A stretch of DNA of 64,000 bases from Candidatus Zhuqueibacterota bacterium (GCA_022616415.1 JAKEEU010000368.1:21312-85311), one strand, 5' to 3'; shown: positions 1 through 7,667, counted from the first letter of the stretch. Translations and numbers: made by a program. The notes: generated from the letters alone by a model not told the origin.

Positions 1-266
1 ACGATCTTCCCAAGGGTCTCCTGATTGAGAATCCCATTTTCGTTGACGATGCCGACGACGATCATATCCTCATAGAGGCTGAAGGTCTTCTCCACGTCCT
101 CATTCCAGACTCTCACGTCCGAGGTGGAGGGAAGCATGTTCTTGGGGTTCGTATCGGTCTTCATCTTCGGGAGTTGCGTGGCAAATGCAATGGTGAGGAT
201 GATCGCCAGTGATACGATTAACTTGGGGTGATTGACAGAAAACTCGACAAGAGAAGCTCTGCGCAT
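1..266 (-). CDS. MMPL/RND-family exporter, N-terminal part (runs off the window)
   Basis: The first 88 residues are visible: a short basic start, one hydrophobic segment (about residues 17-31), then a periplasmic stretch with KMKTDTNPKNMLP and SLYEDMIVVGIVNENG. A TM1 followed by a Tn-P-x-N-x-LP motif and a first porter subdomain opening with (F)G..D..(V)vgi is typical of MMPL/HAE3-type RND exporters, inner-membrane proteins driven by proton flux that move lipids or hydrophobic compounds. The start ATG at 266 is preceded by GGAGG (about 277-273). It is the last gene of a minus-strand run with the globin and lipoprotein genes. The substrate cannot be told, and most of the protein lies outside the window. 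Confidence 0.75.
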   Translation of the reverse strand, partial: MRRASLVEFSVNHPKLIVSLAIILTIAFATQLPKMKTDTNPKNMLPSTSDVRVWNEDVEKTFSLYEDMIVVGIVNENGILNQETLGKI

Positions 267-410
267 GGCTGCCTCCGAAACGAATTAGGTATGGACGCGC
301 GGCGGGGGGATTCGCCGCCCGCGCCGGTGAAGTCGTCGACCATGCACGCCGCCGGTCGATGGCCGATAACCACAGGCGCCGAATCCCCAAAGGGCCCGCG
401 TCGTCCGGTT

Positions 411-893
411 CTATTTGCCTGCCACTGTGACGATATCCTTTTTGGTGCTCTCGACGATGGCGAACAATTCGCCTTGTTCCTTTGCCGGAACCTTGAACTT
501 GTCCAGGCTGAGTTTGAAGTCGGCGGCCATCGCCTGCCATTCTTTTTCGCTGATGTTGAGATGCGCGTGCGAATCCTTCATGTTCCGGCCAGCATAGGTC
601 TCCGGCCCACCCGTTACCTGTGCGACCATAGCCGTGAGGCGAAATTTTAACCCCGCTCTTGGCACCCGATCGCGAGCCTCCTTGATCTTCGGGTTGGCAT
701 TCAAAATGTCATTGACCAGCAGTCGCTCGATAAAATCATCCACGACCGTCGCAATGGCGTAAACGCCGCCAAGCCGGTCGTAGAGCGATTTTTCTTGAGC
801 AGGCTGCTGCGCGAAGGTGGGAGTTGCATTCCACAGCGTGAGAGCAGTGAGTGGAAAAAAAATCCATGCGAAGAAAAAGCGTTTTGTCAACAT
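411..893 (-). CDS. Exported group-1-like truncated hemoglobin
   Basis: A 160-residue protein with a cleavable signal peptide (residues about 1-27, ending in TPTFAQ) followed by a truncated 2-over-2 globin fold: SLYDRLGGVYAI opens helix B, and KDSHAHLNIS carries the likely proximal (F8) histidine. Globins of this family bind heme and O2 or NO; signal-bearing versions in other phyla are annotated as periplasmic group 1 truncated hemoglobins. I chose the ATG at 893 because AAGGAG lies 7 bases upstream and the signal peptide begins here; a longer in-frame extension has no support. It follows the lipoprotein gene at 949-1440 with a 55-base gap, so the two may be co-transcribed. Confidence 0.88.
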   Translation of the reverse strand: MLTKRFFFAWIFFPLTALTLWNATPTFAQQPAQEKSLYDRLGGVYAIATVVDDFIERLLVNDILNANPKIKEARDRVPRAGLKFRLTAMVAQVTGGPETYAGRNMKDSHAHLNISEKEWQAMAADFKLSLDKFKVPAKEQGELFAIVESTKKDIVTVAGK

Positions 894-948
894 CGTGGTG
901 CTCCTTTTAATGATTGAGTTATATTGTTTGCCAGACTGGCAGTCTGGG

Positions 949-1440
949 TTACTTGCCGGCGCACTGATCGCACACCCACACGCCATCGACGATACGGCCC
1001 TGGTTGAACATGGCTTTGTGGCCATGCGGATCGAAGAAGTATCCAGATTCATACACCAGTTTCTTCTCGCCGTTTTTCAACAGATGAATTTGCTCCGGCT
1101 CGATGGCATCGTCGTAGGGATGATAAATCTTTCCGGTGACAGACAGCTTTTCGAGAAAGTATTGCGTCATGAAGCTCTGCGGAATGTTCACGACGAAATA
1201 GAATTCTTTATTGCCGGTGAAAATGCCGGTGGTAAAATCAGCGGCACGATGCGTGCTCGGGCAGAGCACTTCGACCACCGCGCAATCAAATCCCGAGGCT
1301 TCGCCCTCAACGGTTTTGACGCTGATCTTTTCATTGAGGCTGGTTGGCGCAGCGTGATTGTCTGCTTGCTTTTGCGAGCAGCCAGGCAAAATAGTGGCAG
1401 CCGCAATCAGCATAACAGTGCGAGAACGGTAGCGGTTCAT
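949..1440 (-). CDS. Hypothetical lipoprotein
   Basis: A 163-residue protein with a type II signal peptide: MNRYRSRTVMLIAAATILPG then the lipobox Cys at residue 21. The mature part contains a Cys-rich segment (GFDCAVVEVLCPSTH, around residues 51-65) and ends in VCDQCAGK, a CxxC near the C-terminus. The two Cys pairs suggest metal binding or a disulfide, but I do not recognise the family. The ATG at 1440 is preceded by AAGGAG with a good spacing. It sits between the Sec-containing ArsM-like gene upstream and the exported globin downstream on the same strand. Confidence 0.8.
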   Translation of the reverse strand: MNRYRSRTVMLIAAATILPGCSQKQADNHAAPTSLNEKISVKTVEGEASGFDCAVVEVLCPSTHRAADFTTGIFTGNKEFYFVVNIPQSFMTQYFLEKLSVTGKIYHPYDDAIEPEQIHLLKNGEKKLVYESGYFFDPHGHKAMFNQGRIVDGVWVCDQCAGK

Positions 1441-1471
1441 AGCTTCTCCTTTTGTTCATCTGAAATTTTTA

Positions 1472-2335
1472 TTAGACGGGCGTTGCGCAACTCAATGCGG
1501 CCATCACTTCCATCCATTCGGCCTCGTCGCGGGGTTTGCGCGCGCGGAAATTAATCCCAAGCGTACCGAACTTGGCGGCGCTGCTTGCTTGTGGAGCGCC
1601 GCTGAAAACATCCGCCCGCCAGGTAATTTCAAAACCGGCAAAGCCGGCAGATACGACCGCAGTTTGCAACTCTGCTTCCAGCAGAGCACCGGCAATTCAG
1701 CCGGTCCACAAATCGATCTTGCGTTTGGAGTTTTCGGAAACGGGTTTTTGTACGAGAATGTCGCCGATTTGCAAACGGCCATTTGGCTTGAGCACGCGTG
1801 CCATTTCCCGCAGCGCCGCAGATTTGTCGGGCATCAGGTTGAGCACGCCGTTGGAGATGACCGCGTCTGCCCAGCCGTCCGGCGCCGGCAGAGACTCGGC
1901 GTAGCCTTCACGAAATTCCACGTTGCGCAGTCCCGCTTCAACGGCAGAACGACGTGCTTTTGCCAGCATGGCCGGCGTCATATCCACGCCGATCACTTGT
2001 CCATCTGGCGCGACCATTTTCGCGGCGATGAGACTGTCGATTCCCGCGCCGCAACCCACATCGATATTTTTTTCGCCCGAAGAAAGTTTTCCCAAGCTGA
2101 ACGGATTGCCGGTTCCGGCAAACGATTCGATGGAAGCTTCCGGAATGCCTCGCAGCCACTCGTCATCATAGCCAAGCAGGCGCGCCAACGGTCGGCCGGT
2201 ATGAAAATGAAATCCTCTTTGCGGCTCGAGCGCCACGGTTGCATATTCTTCTTGAATGGCGGCGCGCAGTTGCTGAAGATCGAGATCGGGCGCAGCCGTT
2301 GGCGAGGCGTTTTCGCGTAAAGCAGTTGTGCTCAT
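1472..2335 (-). CDS. arsM: ArsM-like SAM-dependent methyltransferase, probable selenoprotein (in-frame TGA = Sec, residue 213)
   Basis: Read through one in-frame TGA (1697-1699) this is a 287-residue class I methyltransferase. Motif I is DVGCGAGID, then GVDMTPAML (SAM acidic residue) and NGVLNLMPDKSAALREMARV. The TGA lies in DLWTG-U-IAGALLEAEL. In ArsM arsenite methyltransferases the equivalent (C/G)C(V/I)AGA segment carries a catalytic, arsenic-binding Cys (known from the family), so Sec there is chemically sensible. Translation resumes in frame with EITWRADVFSGAP and FRARKPRDEAEW, normal family C-terminal features. Start: ATG 2335 has AAGGAG 5 bases upstream; ATG 2338 is too close. A near-identical paralogue at 5437-6300 has the same TGA and length. 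The arsenic substrate is inferred; the family also has other small-molecule methylators. Confidence 0.85.
1669..1687 (-). promoter_or_regulatory. Bacterial SECIS-like hairpin after the in-frame UGA of the first ArsM-like gene
   Basis: On the transcript the UGA is followed after 10 bases by CUCUGC-UGGAA-GCAGAG: a perfect 6-bp stem with a 5-base loop, plus a possible closing G-U pair. The loop GG is 18-19 bases past the UGA; in E. coli fdhF the loop GG is 19-20 bases past it. The paralogous gene keeps the hairpin identical base for base. These are the properties expected of a SelB-recognised SECIS element. Confidence 0.8.
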
Positions 2336-2360
2336 CATGACTCCTTGCTCATTGCTTGGA

Positions 2361-2531
2361 TCAGTCACAGGCTCGAAGTAATTGGCTATGGTGGCCGTCA
2401 ATCCACTCGGTTTCGGCGCAGAAAGCGATTCTGGCCGAATTAGGATCGGCCTTTAGCGCGTTGATCACATCAACCAACAGATCGAGATTGACGCCATTTA
2501 AGAACCGTGGCGTTGTAATGGATTCGGCCAT
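2361..2531 (-). pseudogene. Truncated OsmC-family remnant
   Basis: An open stretch of 56 codons whose first part aligns with the N-terminus of the intact OsmC protein at 6841-7419: NGVNLDLLVDVINALKADP against NSVNFAQFIDTIDAIKANP, then AETEWIDG against AEVEWRNG. After that the match ends and a stop follows, so most of the OsmC domain with its Cys is missing. It stops 25 bases upstream of the ArsM-like start at 2335, reproducing the OsmC-to-ArsM order of the second copy, where a cupin lies between. It is a decayed relic of a duplicated OsmC-ArsM module. Confidence 0.7.
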
Positions 2532-2645
2532 GTTAAATTTGCCCCGTATCTAACATATTCTATTACAAGTGAAGCCTTTGGATGAGAAAGCTAAAGAAAA
2601 GAACGAACAGGGTTAAGCTGCGGCGCCCCTATGGCACCACAACAC

Positions 2646-3143
2646 TCAACTCTGGTGCGCATCGCGGGCACGCGGCCAGCCGAAGATCGACCGGTAGATC
2701 AGCGACGGAATGCAGATATCCGTCGTGCTCACGAGAAGGACCACGAACGTGAGCACGCCGCCGAGTGCGTAGCCGACGACCAGGTGTCCGGCCGAGAACG
2801 CCCACGCCGTGACCACCAGCAATACGGCGCCCATACCGCACCCGAAACGGGACGGCACGCCACGCTTGGGCAGCGGTCCGGTCCCAGTGACGTGGCGGAT
2901 ACCGTAGTTGTAGATGAGGTCGAAGGGGTGCACGGGCGACGACGCCGCAAGCGCCGCGATCAGCGTGAGGACGAGGAGAATGGTGGGCGACGCCAAGAGG
3001 GTTCCCACGCCGCCTAGCAAGGCGCACAGCCCAAACGCCAGGCGCAACCAAGGGGCGACGGACGCGAGCTCCTGCACGTCGACGCTGTCGAACCCCTGAA
3101 TGTCCAGAAGACGGCACGTCCGTGGTGTCAAGATCTGTCTCAT
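2646..3143 (-). CDS. DUF4395-like integral membrane protein
   Basis: A 165-residue protein with about four membrane segments (APWLRLAFGLCALLGGVG, ILLVLTLIAALAA, GAVLLVVTAWAFSAG and GVLTFVVLLVSTTD) and the signature stretches HPFDLIYNYGIRH and SRFGCGMGA, which I associate with DUF4395 membrane proteins, often found beside thioredoxin or sulfurtransferase genes. The function of the family is unknown. The ATG at 3143 is preceded by AAAAGGAG. The gene is clearly richer in GC than the flanking ArsM-like genes, as are the next two genes upstream, which points to separate acquisition of this block. Confidence 0.75.
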   Translation of the reverse strand: MRQILTPRTCRLLDIQGFDSVDVQELASVAPWLRLAFGLCALLGGVGTLLASPTILLVLTLIAALAASSPVHPFDLIYNYGIRHVTGTGPLPKRGVPSRFGCGMGAVLLVVTAWAFSAGHLVVGYALGGVLTFVVLLVSTTDICIPSLIYRSIFGWPRARDAHQS

Positions 3144-3302
3144 ATCAACGCTCCTTTTCTCTCCTTGAATGGTCAGTCCCTGTCGTTGCTGGTCGCGGCG
3201 ACATCCCGAATGAGCGAGGGAGGAAGACATCGGCCCATCCCGCTCTTCTGGCGCTGCGTGAAATGTCGGGCCGCCGACGCCGGCGGCTCGACATGCGCAT
3301 CA

Positions 3303-3584
3303 TCAGGCCGCCTTATAGATCCGGACATCCGGCGCGGCGTCGAGCAGCGGCTTAAGCGCGCCGACGACGTCGGAAGTAAACAACTCGGTCTTCAGGTAGG
3401 CATTCGCCTGCTCCACCGTGTCGAAGCCGTGAAGCACCTGGACGTCGTCGTCGCGGACGAGCAACTCCTTCGACTTCGCACCGGCGATCTTGTTGAGAAA
3501 CGGCGCCTTGTAGCGCTGATAGACACCAGCGGCCGCAGCCCGGTTGGCGGGAGCGATCTTAAGGGTGATCTGCAGATAAACCAT
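3303..3584 (-). CDS. Small alpha-beta-barrel-like protein (paralogue of 4980-5267)
   Basis: A 93-residue soluble protein with the pattern LQITLKIAPANRAAAAGVY, KSKELLVRDDDVQVLHGFD and RIYKAA at the end. Strand-helix-strand spacing and size resemble the ferredoxin-like dimeric alpha-beta barrel (ABM-type) fold, but I see no catalytic motif and do not know the family's function. It is about 60 percent identical by eye to the protein at 4980-5267, so the pair arose by duplication; the SQR-like gene and an attC site lie between them. An RBS-like AAGGAG lies upstream of the ATG at 3584. Confidence 0.7.
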   Translation of the reverse strand: MVYLQITLKIAPANRAAAAGVYQRYKAPFLNKIAGAKSKELLVRDDDVQVLHGFDTVEQANAYLKTELFTSDVVGALKPLLDAAPDVRIYKAA

Positions 3585-3700
3585 CGGCGTTCTCCTTACG
3601 TTTTGGGCTTCTCTAGCCCGGTTGAAAGAACAACTGTTCGCGAACCGACTTCCGTGAAACCTCCTTGAAGCGTCTGTCGGTCGTTACCACTGCTCAAGTA

Positions 3701-4834
3701 TTATAGTCCGAACCAGCGGGCGCGGCGACTGGATCCAAAGTGCTGCTTCTCACCGACCAGGGCGACGGAGGGTTCGATGAAGCTCCCCGTAGGCGAAGGC
3801 CCCGAAAGAAAGTCCACGTCCACGCGCCCGACGCGGCCTCCCCCAAACTCGACGTAGCAGGTACCCGCCCCAGCATAAGCCGGGGGTTGTTCGCCGCCCT
3901 GCACTTCCGCCAGCAACGAGGCGGCAACGACGCGCGCGGCCCCTTCGGAGAACGTGCCGGCCTTGGCCGTTCCCACACTCGTCACGTCCCCGACTGCATA
4001 CACGCCCGGGAACCGCGTCTTGAGGTTCTTTGGGTTGACGGGAATCCAGCCATTCTCGGCCATACCGCTCGCCGCGACCACATCCGGGACGCGGTGCTTC
4101 GGGATGCCGAGGAACAGATCATAAGGCATCTCACGCTCATCATCCAGAATGGCGACGCGACGCGCTGGGTCGAGGGCACGCACGCGCCGGTTGGGGAGGA
4201 AGGTGATCCCCCGCTCGGCGAAAGCAGCGACCAACGCCTTGGAGGTTGCCGGTGACGGCGGAATCGGAGCGCCGAACGGTATGACCAGGCTAATTTCGCA
4301 CGCGTCGCGCACGCCGCGTGTGGTGAGATAATCGTGCAGCAACAAGGCGGCTTCGCTCGGCGCTGGCGGGCACTTGAATGGCGCTGAGGTGACGCCGACA
4401 ATCGCGCGGCCTTTCGAGAAGGTGGGCAGCACCTCCCGCAAGCGTTCAGCGCCCGCAAAGGAGTAAAACTCGTTGCCCCCTTCGCTGAGGCCCGGCGTGG
4501 CAGCTAGATCGTAGTCGGCGCCCAGTGCGACGACCAGCACGTCGGCCTCATAGGTCCCGTTGTTAGTCGTGACGCGCCGTGTTTCAGGGTCAATCGAGGT
4601 GATTGTTTCCTGACGAAAACGGACACCAGACTTCACGATGTTGCTGTATGAGAGTCGAATGGCGTCGGGTGTCTTATGACCGAACATGACGTCGAACTTC
4701 GAGAAGCCGAAGAAAAAGGAGTCGTTCTTGTCGATCAGGGTGAGGTCGAGATGATCGCCGAGCGCCTCGGACAGTACTGTGCTGAGTTCGAGTCCGCCGA
4801 AACCCGCACCGAGGACAACTATTCGTGGATTCAT
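3701..4834 (-). CDS. FAD/NAD(P)-dependent oxidoreductase, sulfide:quinone reductase / NDH-2-like
   Basis: A 377-residue flavoprotein. The N-terminus has a dinucleotide-binding motif, VVLGAGFGGLE; a second FAD contact YAVGDVTSVGTAKAG lies near residue 290. TSAPFKCPPAPSEAALLLHD contains a Cys-Pro-Pro motif seen in SQR-like disulfide oxidoreductases, and TCYVEFGGGRVG lies toward the C-terminus. Such proteins pass electrons from sulfide or NADH to quinone at the membrane surface. The substrate is not decided by sequence here, but the sulfur-linked neighbours (DUF4395, OsmC) favour a sulfur role. The ATG at 4834 has AAAGGAG upstream. It begins 50 bases past the attC site at 4884-4948 and shares the raised GC of this block. 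Confidence 0.8.
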   Translation of the reverse strand: MNPRIVVLGAGFGGLELSTVLSEALGDHLDLTLIDKNDSFFFGFSKFDVMFGHKTPDAIRLSYSNIVKSGVRFRQETITSIDPETRRVTTNNGTYEADVLVVALGADYDLAATPGLSEGGNEFYSFAGAERLREVLPTFSKGRAIVGVTSAPFKCPPAPSEAALLLHDYLTTRGVRDACEISLVIPFGAPIPPSPATSKALVAAFAERGITFLPNRRVRALDPARRVAILDDEREMPYDLFLGIPKHRVPDVVAASGMAENGWIPVNPKNLKTRFPGVYAVGDVTSVGTAKAGTFSEGAARVVAASLLAEVQGGEQPPAYAGAGTCYVEFGGGRVGRVDVDFLSGPSPTGSFIEPSVALVGEKQHFGSSRRARWFGL

Positions 4835-4883
4835 TGTTTAACTCCTTTCACGCATTCAGTCTGCACTCGCGATATATTGGGCT

Positions 4884-4948
4884 GGCTAACGACAGCTAAC
4901 CGGCGCGCGGCGTTGTTGCCGCGCGTCCGGTTGAGCTTATTGTTAGGC
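4884..4948 (-). mobile_element. attC: Integron attC site
   Basis: Read on the minus strand: R'' box GCCTAAC, short unpaired spacer, an L'' arm beginning AGCTCAACCGG, a 6-base loop AACAAC, an L' arm ending CCGGTTAGCT, a 3-base spacer, and R' GTTAGCC. The two arms pair over 18 bp with just two extra bases in L'' (C and A on this strand, hence G and T on the bottom strand), matching the extrahelical G and T known to direct IntI to the bottom strand of attC. The R' box has one deviation from GTTRRRY. It lies 31 bases after the stop of the gene at 4980-5267, as in a gene cassette. No integrase is in the window. Confidence 0.75.
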
Positions 4949-4979
4949 GGATTTCTGGATTGAGGCAACTTATATTCCG

Positions 4980-5267
4980 CTACGCGCATTCATAAATCCG
5001 GATTTCTGGATCGGCTAAAAGATAAGGCTTTAGTGCCGCCACTACATCTTTCTGAAACAGCGTACTCCCAAGATAGTTCTCAGCATTCGCTTTCGAGTCG
5101 AAGCCATGAAGTACCTGTACGTCTTCTGCCCTTACGAGCAGGTCCTTCGATTCGGCGCCCGGGGTGTTGGATAGAAAGGGCTGCCGATACTTTGTGTACA
5201 CGCCGCCTGCTTGCGCCCGGTTCTCTGGAGCAATCTTCAGGGTGATTTCAAGAAATGCCTTCGTCAT
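4980..5267 (-). CDS. Small alpha-beta-barrel-like protein, probable integron cassette gene
   Basis: A 95-residue soluble protein, paralogous to 3303-3584, with FLEITLKIAPENRAQAGGVY, ESKDLLVRAEDVQVLHGFD and EIRIYECA. The fold is probably a ferredoxin-like dimeric barrel; the function is unknown. Its stop codon is followed after 31 bases by an attC site in the same orientation, the arrangement of a mobile gene cassette. Base composition is lower in GC than its paralogue, so the two copies did not arise by recent local duplication. The ATG at 5267 has TAGGAG upstream. Confidence 0.72.
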   Translation of the reverse strand: MTKAFLEITLKIAPENRAQAGGVYTKYRQPFLSNTPGAESKDLLVRAEDVQVLHGFDSKANAENYLGSTLFQKDVVAALKPYLLADPEIRIYECA

Positions 5268-5436
5268 TGTCTTACTCCTATGTAAGTTGAGTTCATAACC
5301 ACTACCGCGTTTTTTTTAGTTACTGGCATAATGTACGATATTTCGCTCGCGGTTTCTGCTATCGCAAGGGATGGTTTTCAAAACTAAATTTTTGAGAAAA
5401 TTCATTTTCTCTCCGTTTGTTTGTCCGAAATTTTTA

Positions 5437-6300
5437 TCAAATAGGCGCTGCGCAACTCAATGCTGCCAACGCTTCCATCCACTCGGCCTCATCATGGGCT
5501 TTGCGCGCGCGGAAATTAATCCCGACCGTGCCAAACTTGGCCGCGCTGCTTGATTGCGGCGCACCGCTAAACACATCTTCCCGCCAGGTAATTTCGAAAT
5601 CGACGAAACCCGCCGCCACCACCGTTGCTTGCAACTCTGCTTCCAGCAGAGCACCGGCAATTCAGCCCGTCCACAAATCGATCTTGCGTTTGGCGCTCTC
5701 GGGCACGGGTTTCTGCACCAGAATGTCGCCGATCTGCAAGCGGCCGGTTGGCTTCAGCACGCGCGCCATCTCGCGCAGCGCGGCGGATTTGTCCGGCATG
5801 AGATTGAGCACGCCGTTGGAAATCACAACATCAGCCCAGCCGTCAGGCACCGGCAATGACTCCGCATAACCGTGGCGAAATTCTACATTACCCATGCCAG
5901 CGTCAACGGCAGCGCTCCGAGCTTTGTCCAACATCGCTGGGGTCATATCGACGCCGATCACTTGCCCGTTTGGCCCGACCATTTTGGCGGCGATCAAGCT
6001 GTCGATTCCGGCGCCGCAGCCAACGTCCACAATCTTTTCGCCTGGCGTGAGTTTTCCCAAACTGAAAGGATTTCCGGTGCCAGCGAAAGACTCGATGGAA
6101 ATTTCGGGAATGCCCTGCAGCCATTCGTCAGCGTAGCCGAGCATGCGCGCCAATGGTCGTCCGGTGTGGAAGTGAAAACCGCGGCTCGGATCAAGCGCGA
6201 CGGTGGCGTATTCCTCTTGAATCGCGTGGCGCAGTTGCCGGAGATCGAGACCGAGGTTCGCAAGCCGTTTGCCGTTGTCATTCAAAGTTGTTGTATTCAT
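5437..6300 (-). CDS. arsM: ArsM-like SAM-dependent methyltransferase, second copy, probable selenoprotein (Sec at residue 213)
   Basis: Read through the TGA at 5662-5664 this encodes 287 residues, the same length as the copy at 1472-2335. SAM motifs are DVGCGAGIDSLIAAKM, GVDMTPAMLDKAR and SNGVLNLMPDKSAALREMAR; the recoded site is DLWTG-U-IAGALLEAEL. The C-terminus after the TGA (EITWREDVFSGAPQSS, FRARKAHDEAEW) stays homologous to the other copy, so coding selection acts on both sides of the TGA. The 31 bases after the UGA are identical between copies although flanking codons differ. It lies 3 bases after the cupin gene and downstream of OsmC, forming an OsmC-cupin-ArsM operon. Arsenic methylation is inferred. 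Confidence 0.85.
5634..5652 (-). promoter_or_regulatory. Bacterial SECIS-like hairpin after the UGA of the second ArsM-like gene
   Basis: Identical to the element at 1669-1687: CUCUGC-UGGAA-GCAGAG beginning 11 bases after the UGA, with GG in the apical loop. Conservation of every base through the stem and loop, in two paralogues that differ on both sides, supports selection on RNA structure. Confidence 0.8.
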
Positions 6301-6303
6301 TGC

Positions 6304-6819
6304 TTATTTCTTTCGTGGATCATCCGCCGGATTGACGTAGTTTATTCCCCATGGACCAATGCCATGGAGCTGGATGATCGTCTCGCCTTTGGTATAGGCA
6401 AAATGATTGGTCTGCGCCGGCATCACCGCGAAACTGCCAACGGGCAATTCTTTCCCTTTTGCCATATCTAATTTGTCTCCCATGCCCATGTTGAAGGTTC
6501 CGGCAATGACGGTCACGTGCTCATCGGCCGGATGCCAGTGCGCAGGAATTTTGTAGTTATCCGGAAGCTTGAGGCGCATCGTGAACGGACCTGGATTCGC
6601 GGGATTTCCTTCTATGACAACGAATTGCGCTCCAGCCGGTATCGACGGTGGACCATCAGCCCACTTGAGATCTCCGACAGTAAGCATGACGTGACCGGCG
6701 TGGCCACTTTGACTTTGGCCAGACTTGTTTGTTGTCTCTTGGGCGCGCACAACGAGTGCGCTGAAAAGGCTCATTGTGAGTGTGATGGCCAGTGTGATTT
6801 TGAGATTTGAGATTTTCAT
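6304..6819 (-). CDS. Exported cupin-domain protein
   Basis: A 171-residue protein with a signal peptide (residues 1-26, ending VVRAQ) and a single cupin barrel. PAHWHPADEHVTVIAGTFNMGMG is cupin motif 1 with the metal-binding His/His/Glu/His set, and FAVMPAQTNHFAYTKGE is motif 2 with its His. Periplasmic cupins of this kind bind a divalent metal; the substrate is unknown. The ATG at 6819 has AGGAG upstream. The stop is only 3 bases from the ArsM-like start and the start is 21 bases from the OsmC stop, so this is the middle gene of a compact three-gene operon. A histidine-containing GHAGHVM stretch precedes the barrel. Confidence 0.85.
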   Translation of the reverse strand: MKISNLKITLAITLTMSLFSALVVRAQETTNKSGQSQSGHAGHVMLTVGDLKWADGPPSIPAGAQFVVIEGNPANPGPFTMRLKLPDNYKIPAHWHPADEHVTVIAGTFNMGMGDKLDMAKGKELPVGSFAVMPAQTNHFAYTKGETIIQLHGIGPWGINYVNPADDPRKK

Positions 6820-6840
6820 CTTGACTTCTCCTGTTATGGT

Positions 6841-7419
6841 TTAGAAATTTGTCTCATCTTGCAGCTCTATTGTCACCGGCACCGGGTTGCGGATGATGTC
6901 CAGCACCGGTGAGATTTTTTGAACTTGCTCCCACAGCTTCTCCAGTGCCTGTTTCGGTGCATCACATTTGACCTGCGCGACGAGACGAATAATTTGATAG
7001 CCTGGGCGAGCCTGAGGCGACAATCCCAAAAAGCCGCGCAGATCGATTTCTGCTTCGAGGCGCAAGCCAAGCTCATCCACATGAAAGCCTCGCTGTGTGG
7101 CGTGGTAGACGAAGCTCATAACCAGGCATGAGCCTAAACCGGCCAGAATGATCTCCACGGCATTCGCAGCAGTCTTGTCGTCAAGCTGTGCGGAGCGCTC
7201 ACCATTTTCAAAAGCGATGGGCTGAGCGATTGCCTGAGCGTCGTTGCCATCAGAACGATGAATTTTTATTCGTACCTGAGCGCCGTTGCGCCATTCGACC
7301 TCAGCGCGGAGGGTCATGCGCGCCAAAGCCGGATTGGCCTTGATGGCGTCGATTGTGTCGATGAACTGTGCGAAATTGACGCTATTGAAGAGGTCGATTG
7401 TTGCCGCTTGGGTGATCAT
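6841..7419 (-). CDS. OsmC-family peroxiredoxin-like protein
   Basis: A 192-residue OsmC/Ohr-superfamily protein: ALARMTLRAEVEWRNG in the N-terminal strand region, then ILAGLGSCLVMSFVYHATQRG with the active-site Cys on the central helix, then LRLEAEIDLRGFLGL. The second Cys position near the C-terminus is Ser (KISPVLDII), so it is not a classical two-Cys Ohr peroxidase. I chose ATG 7419 because AAGGA sits 8 bases upstream; an in-frame ATG at 7428 overlaps the RBS. It leads the OsmC-cupin-ArsM operon. OsmC relatives detoxify organic hydroperoxides or handle sulfur species; the specific substrate is unknown. Confidence 0.85.
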   Translation of the reverse strand: MITQAATIDLFNSVNFAQFIDTIDAIKANPALARMTLRAEVEWRNGAQVRIKIHRSDGNDAQAIAQPIAFENGERSAQLDDKTAANAVEIILAGLGSCLVMSFVYHATQRGFHVDELGLRLEAEIDLRGFLGLSPQARPGYQIIRLVAQVKCDAPKQALEKLWEQVQKISPVLDIIRNPVPVTIELQDETNF

Positions 7420-7667
7420 GCGTTCCATCCTTGTTTGTTCTGTTATAAGATAAGAATCACCTCTTCCCAAAATCTTCCGCAGGTCTTCCGGACAGAAGAT
7501 TTTGGCCAAGCTGATTTGACGTTGTCAAGTGAATGAGAAAAGATGAAGTTAACCCATGAGGTAAAGTCTGGGAGGTGACAGAGTCGGCAAAAATTTTAAT
7601 GCGAGATTAGGTTTCCTTAATATGACCAAACCCTGGCCCAATGCCATTAACTTAGACTCCGCCTGCT

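Noticed and set aside
817..1554. Long plus-strand open frame over the globin and lipoprotein genes
   Set aside because: It is antisense to two genes with signal peptides, RBS and known folds, and has no domain of its own.
2361..2531. TGA at the end of the OsmC remnant as another Sec codon
   Set aside because: The sequence no longer matches OsmC before the TGA, a second stop follows within four codons, and no hairpin is seen.
4835..4979. The GC-rich hairpin at 4884-4948 as a plain terminator
   Set aside because: No T-run follows on either strand, and the R/L box layout with two extrahelical bases fits attC much better.
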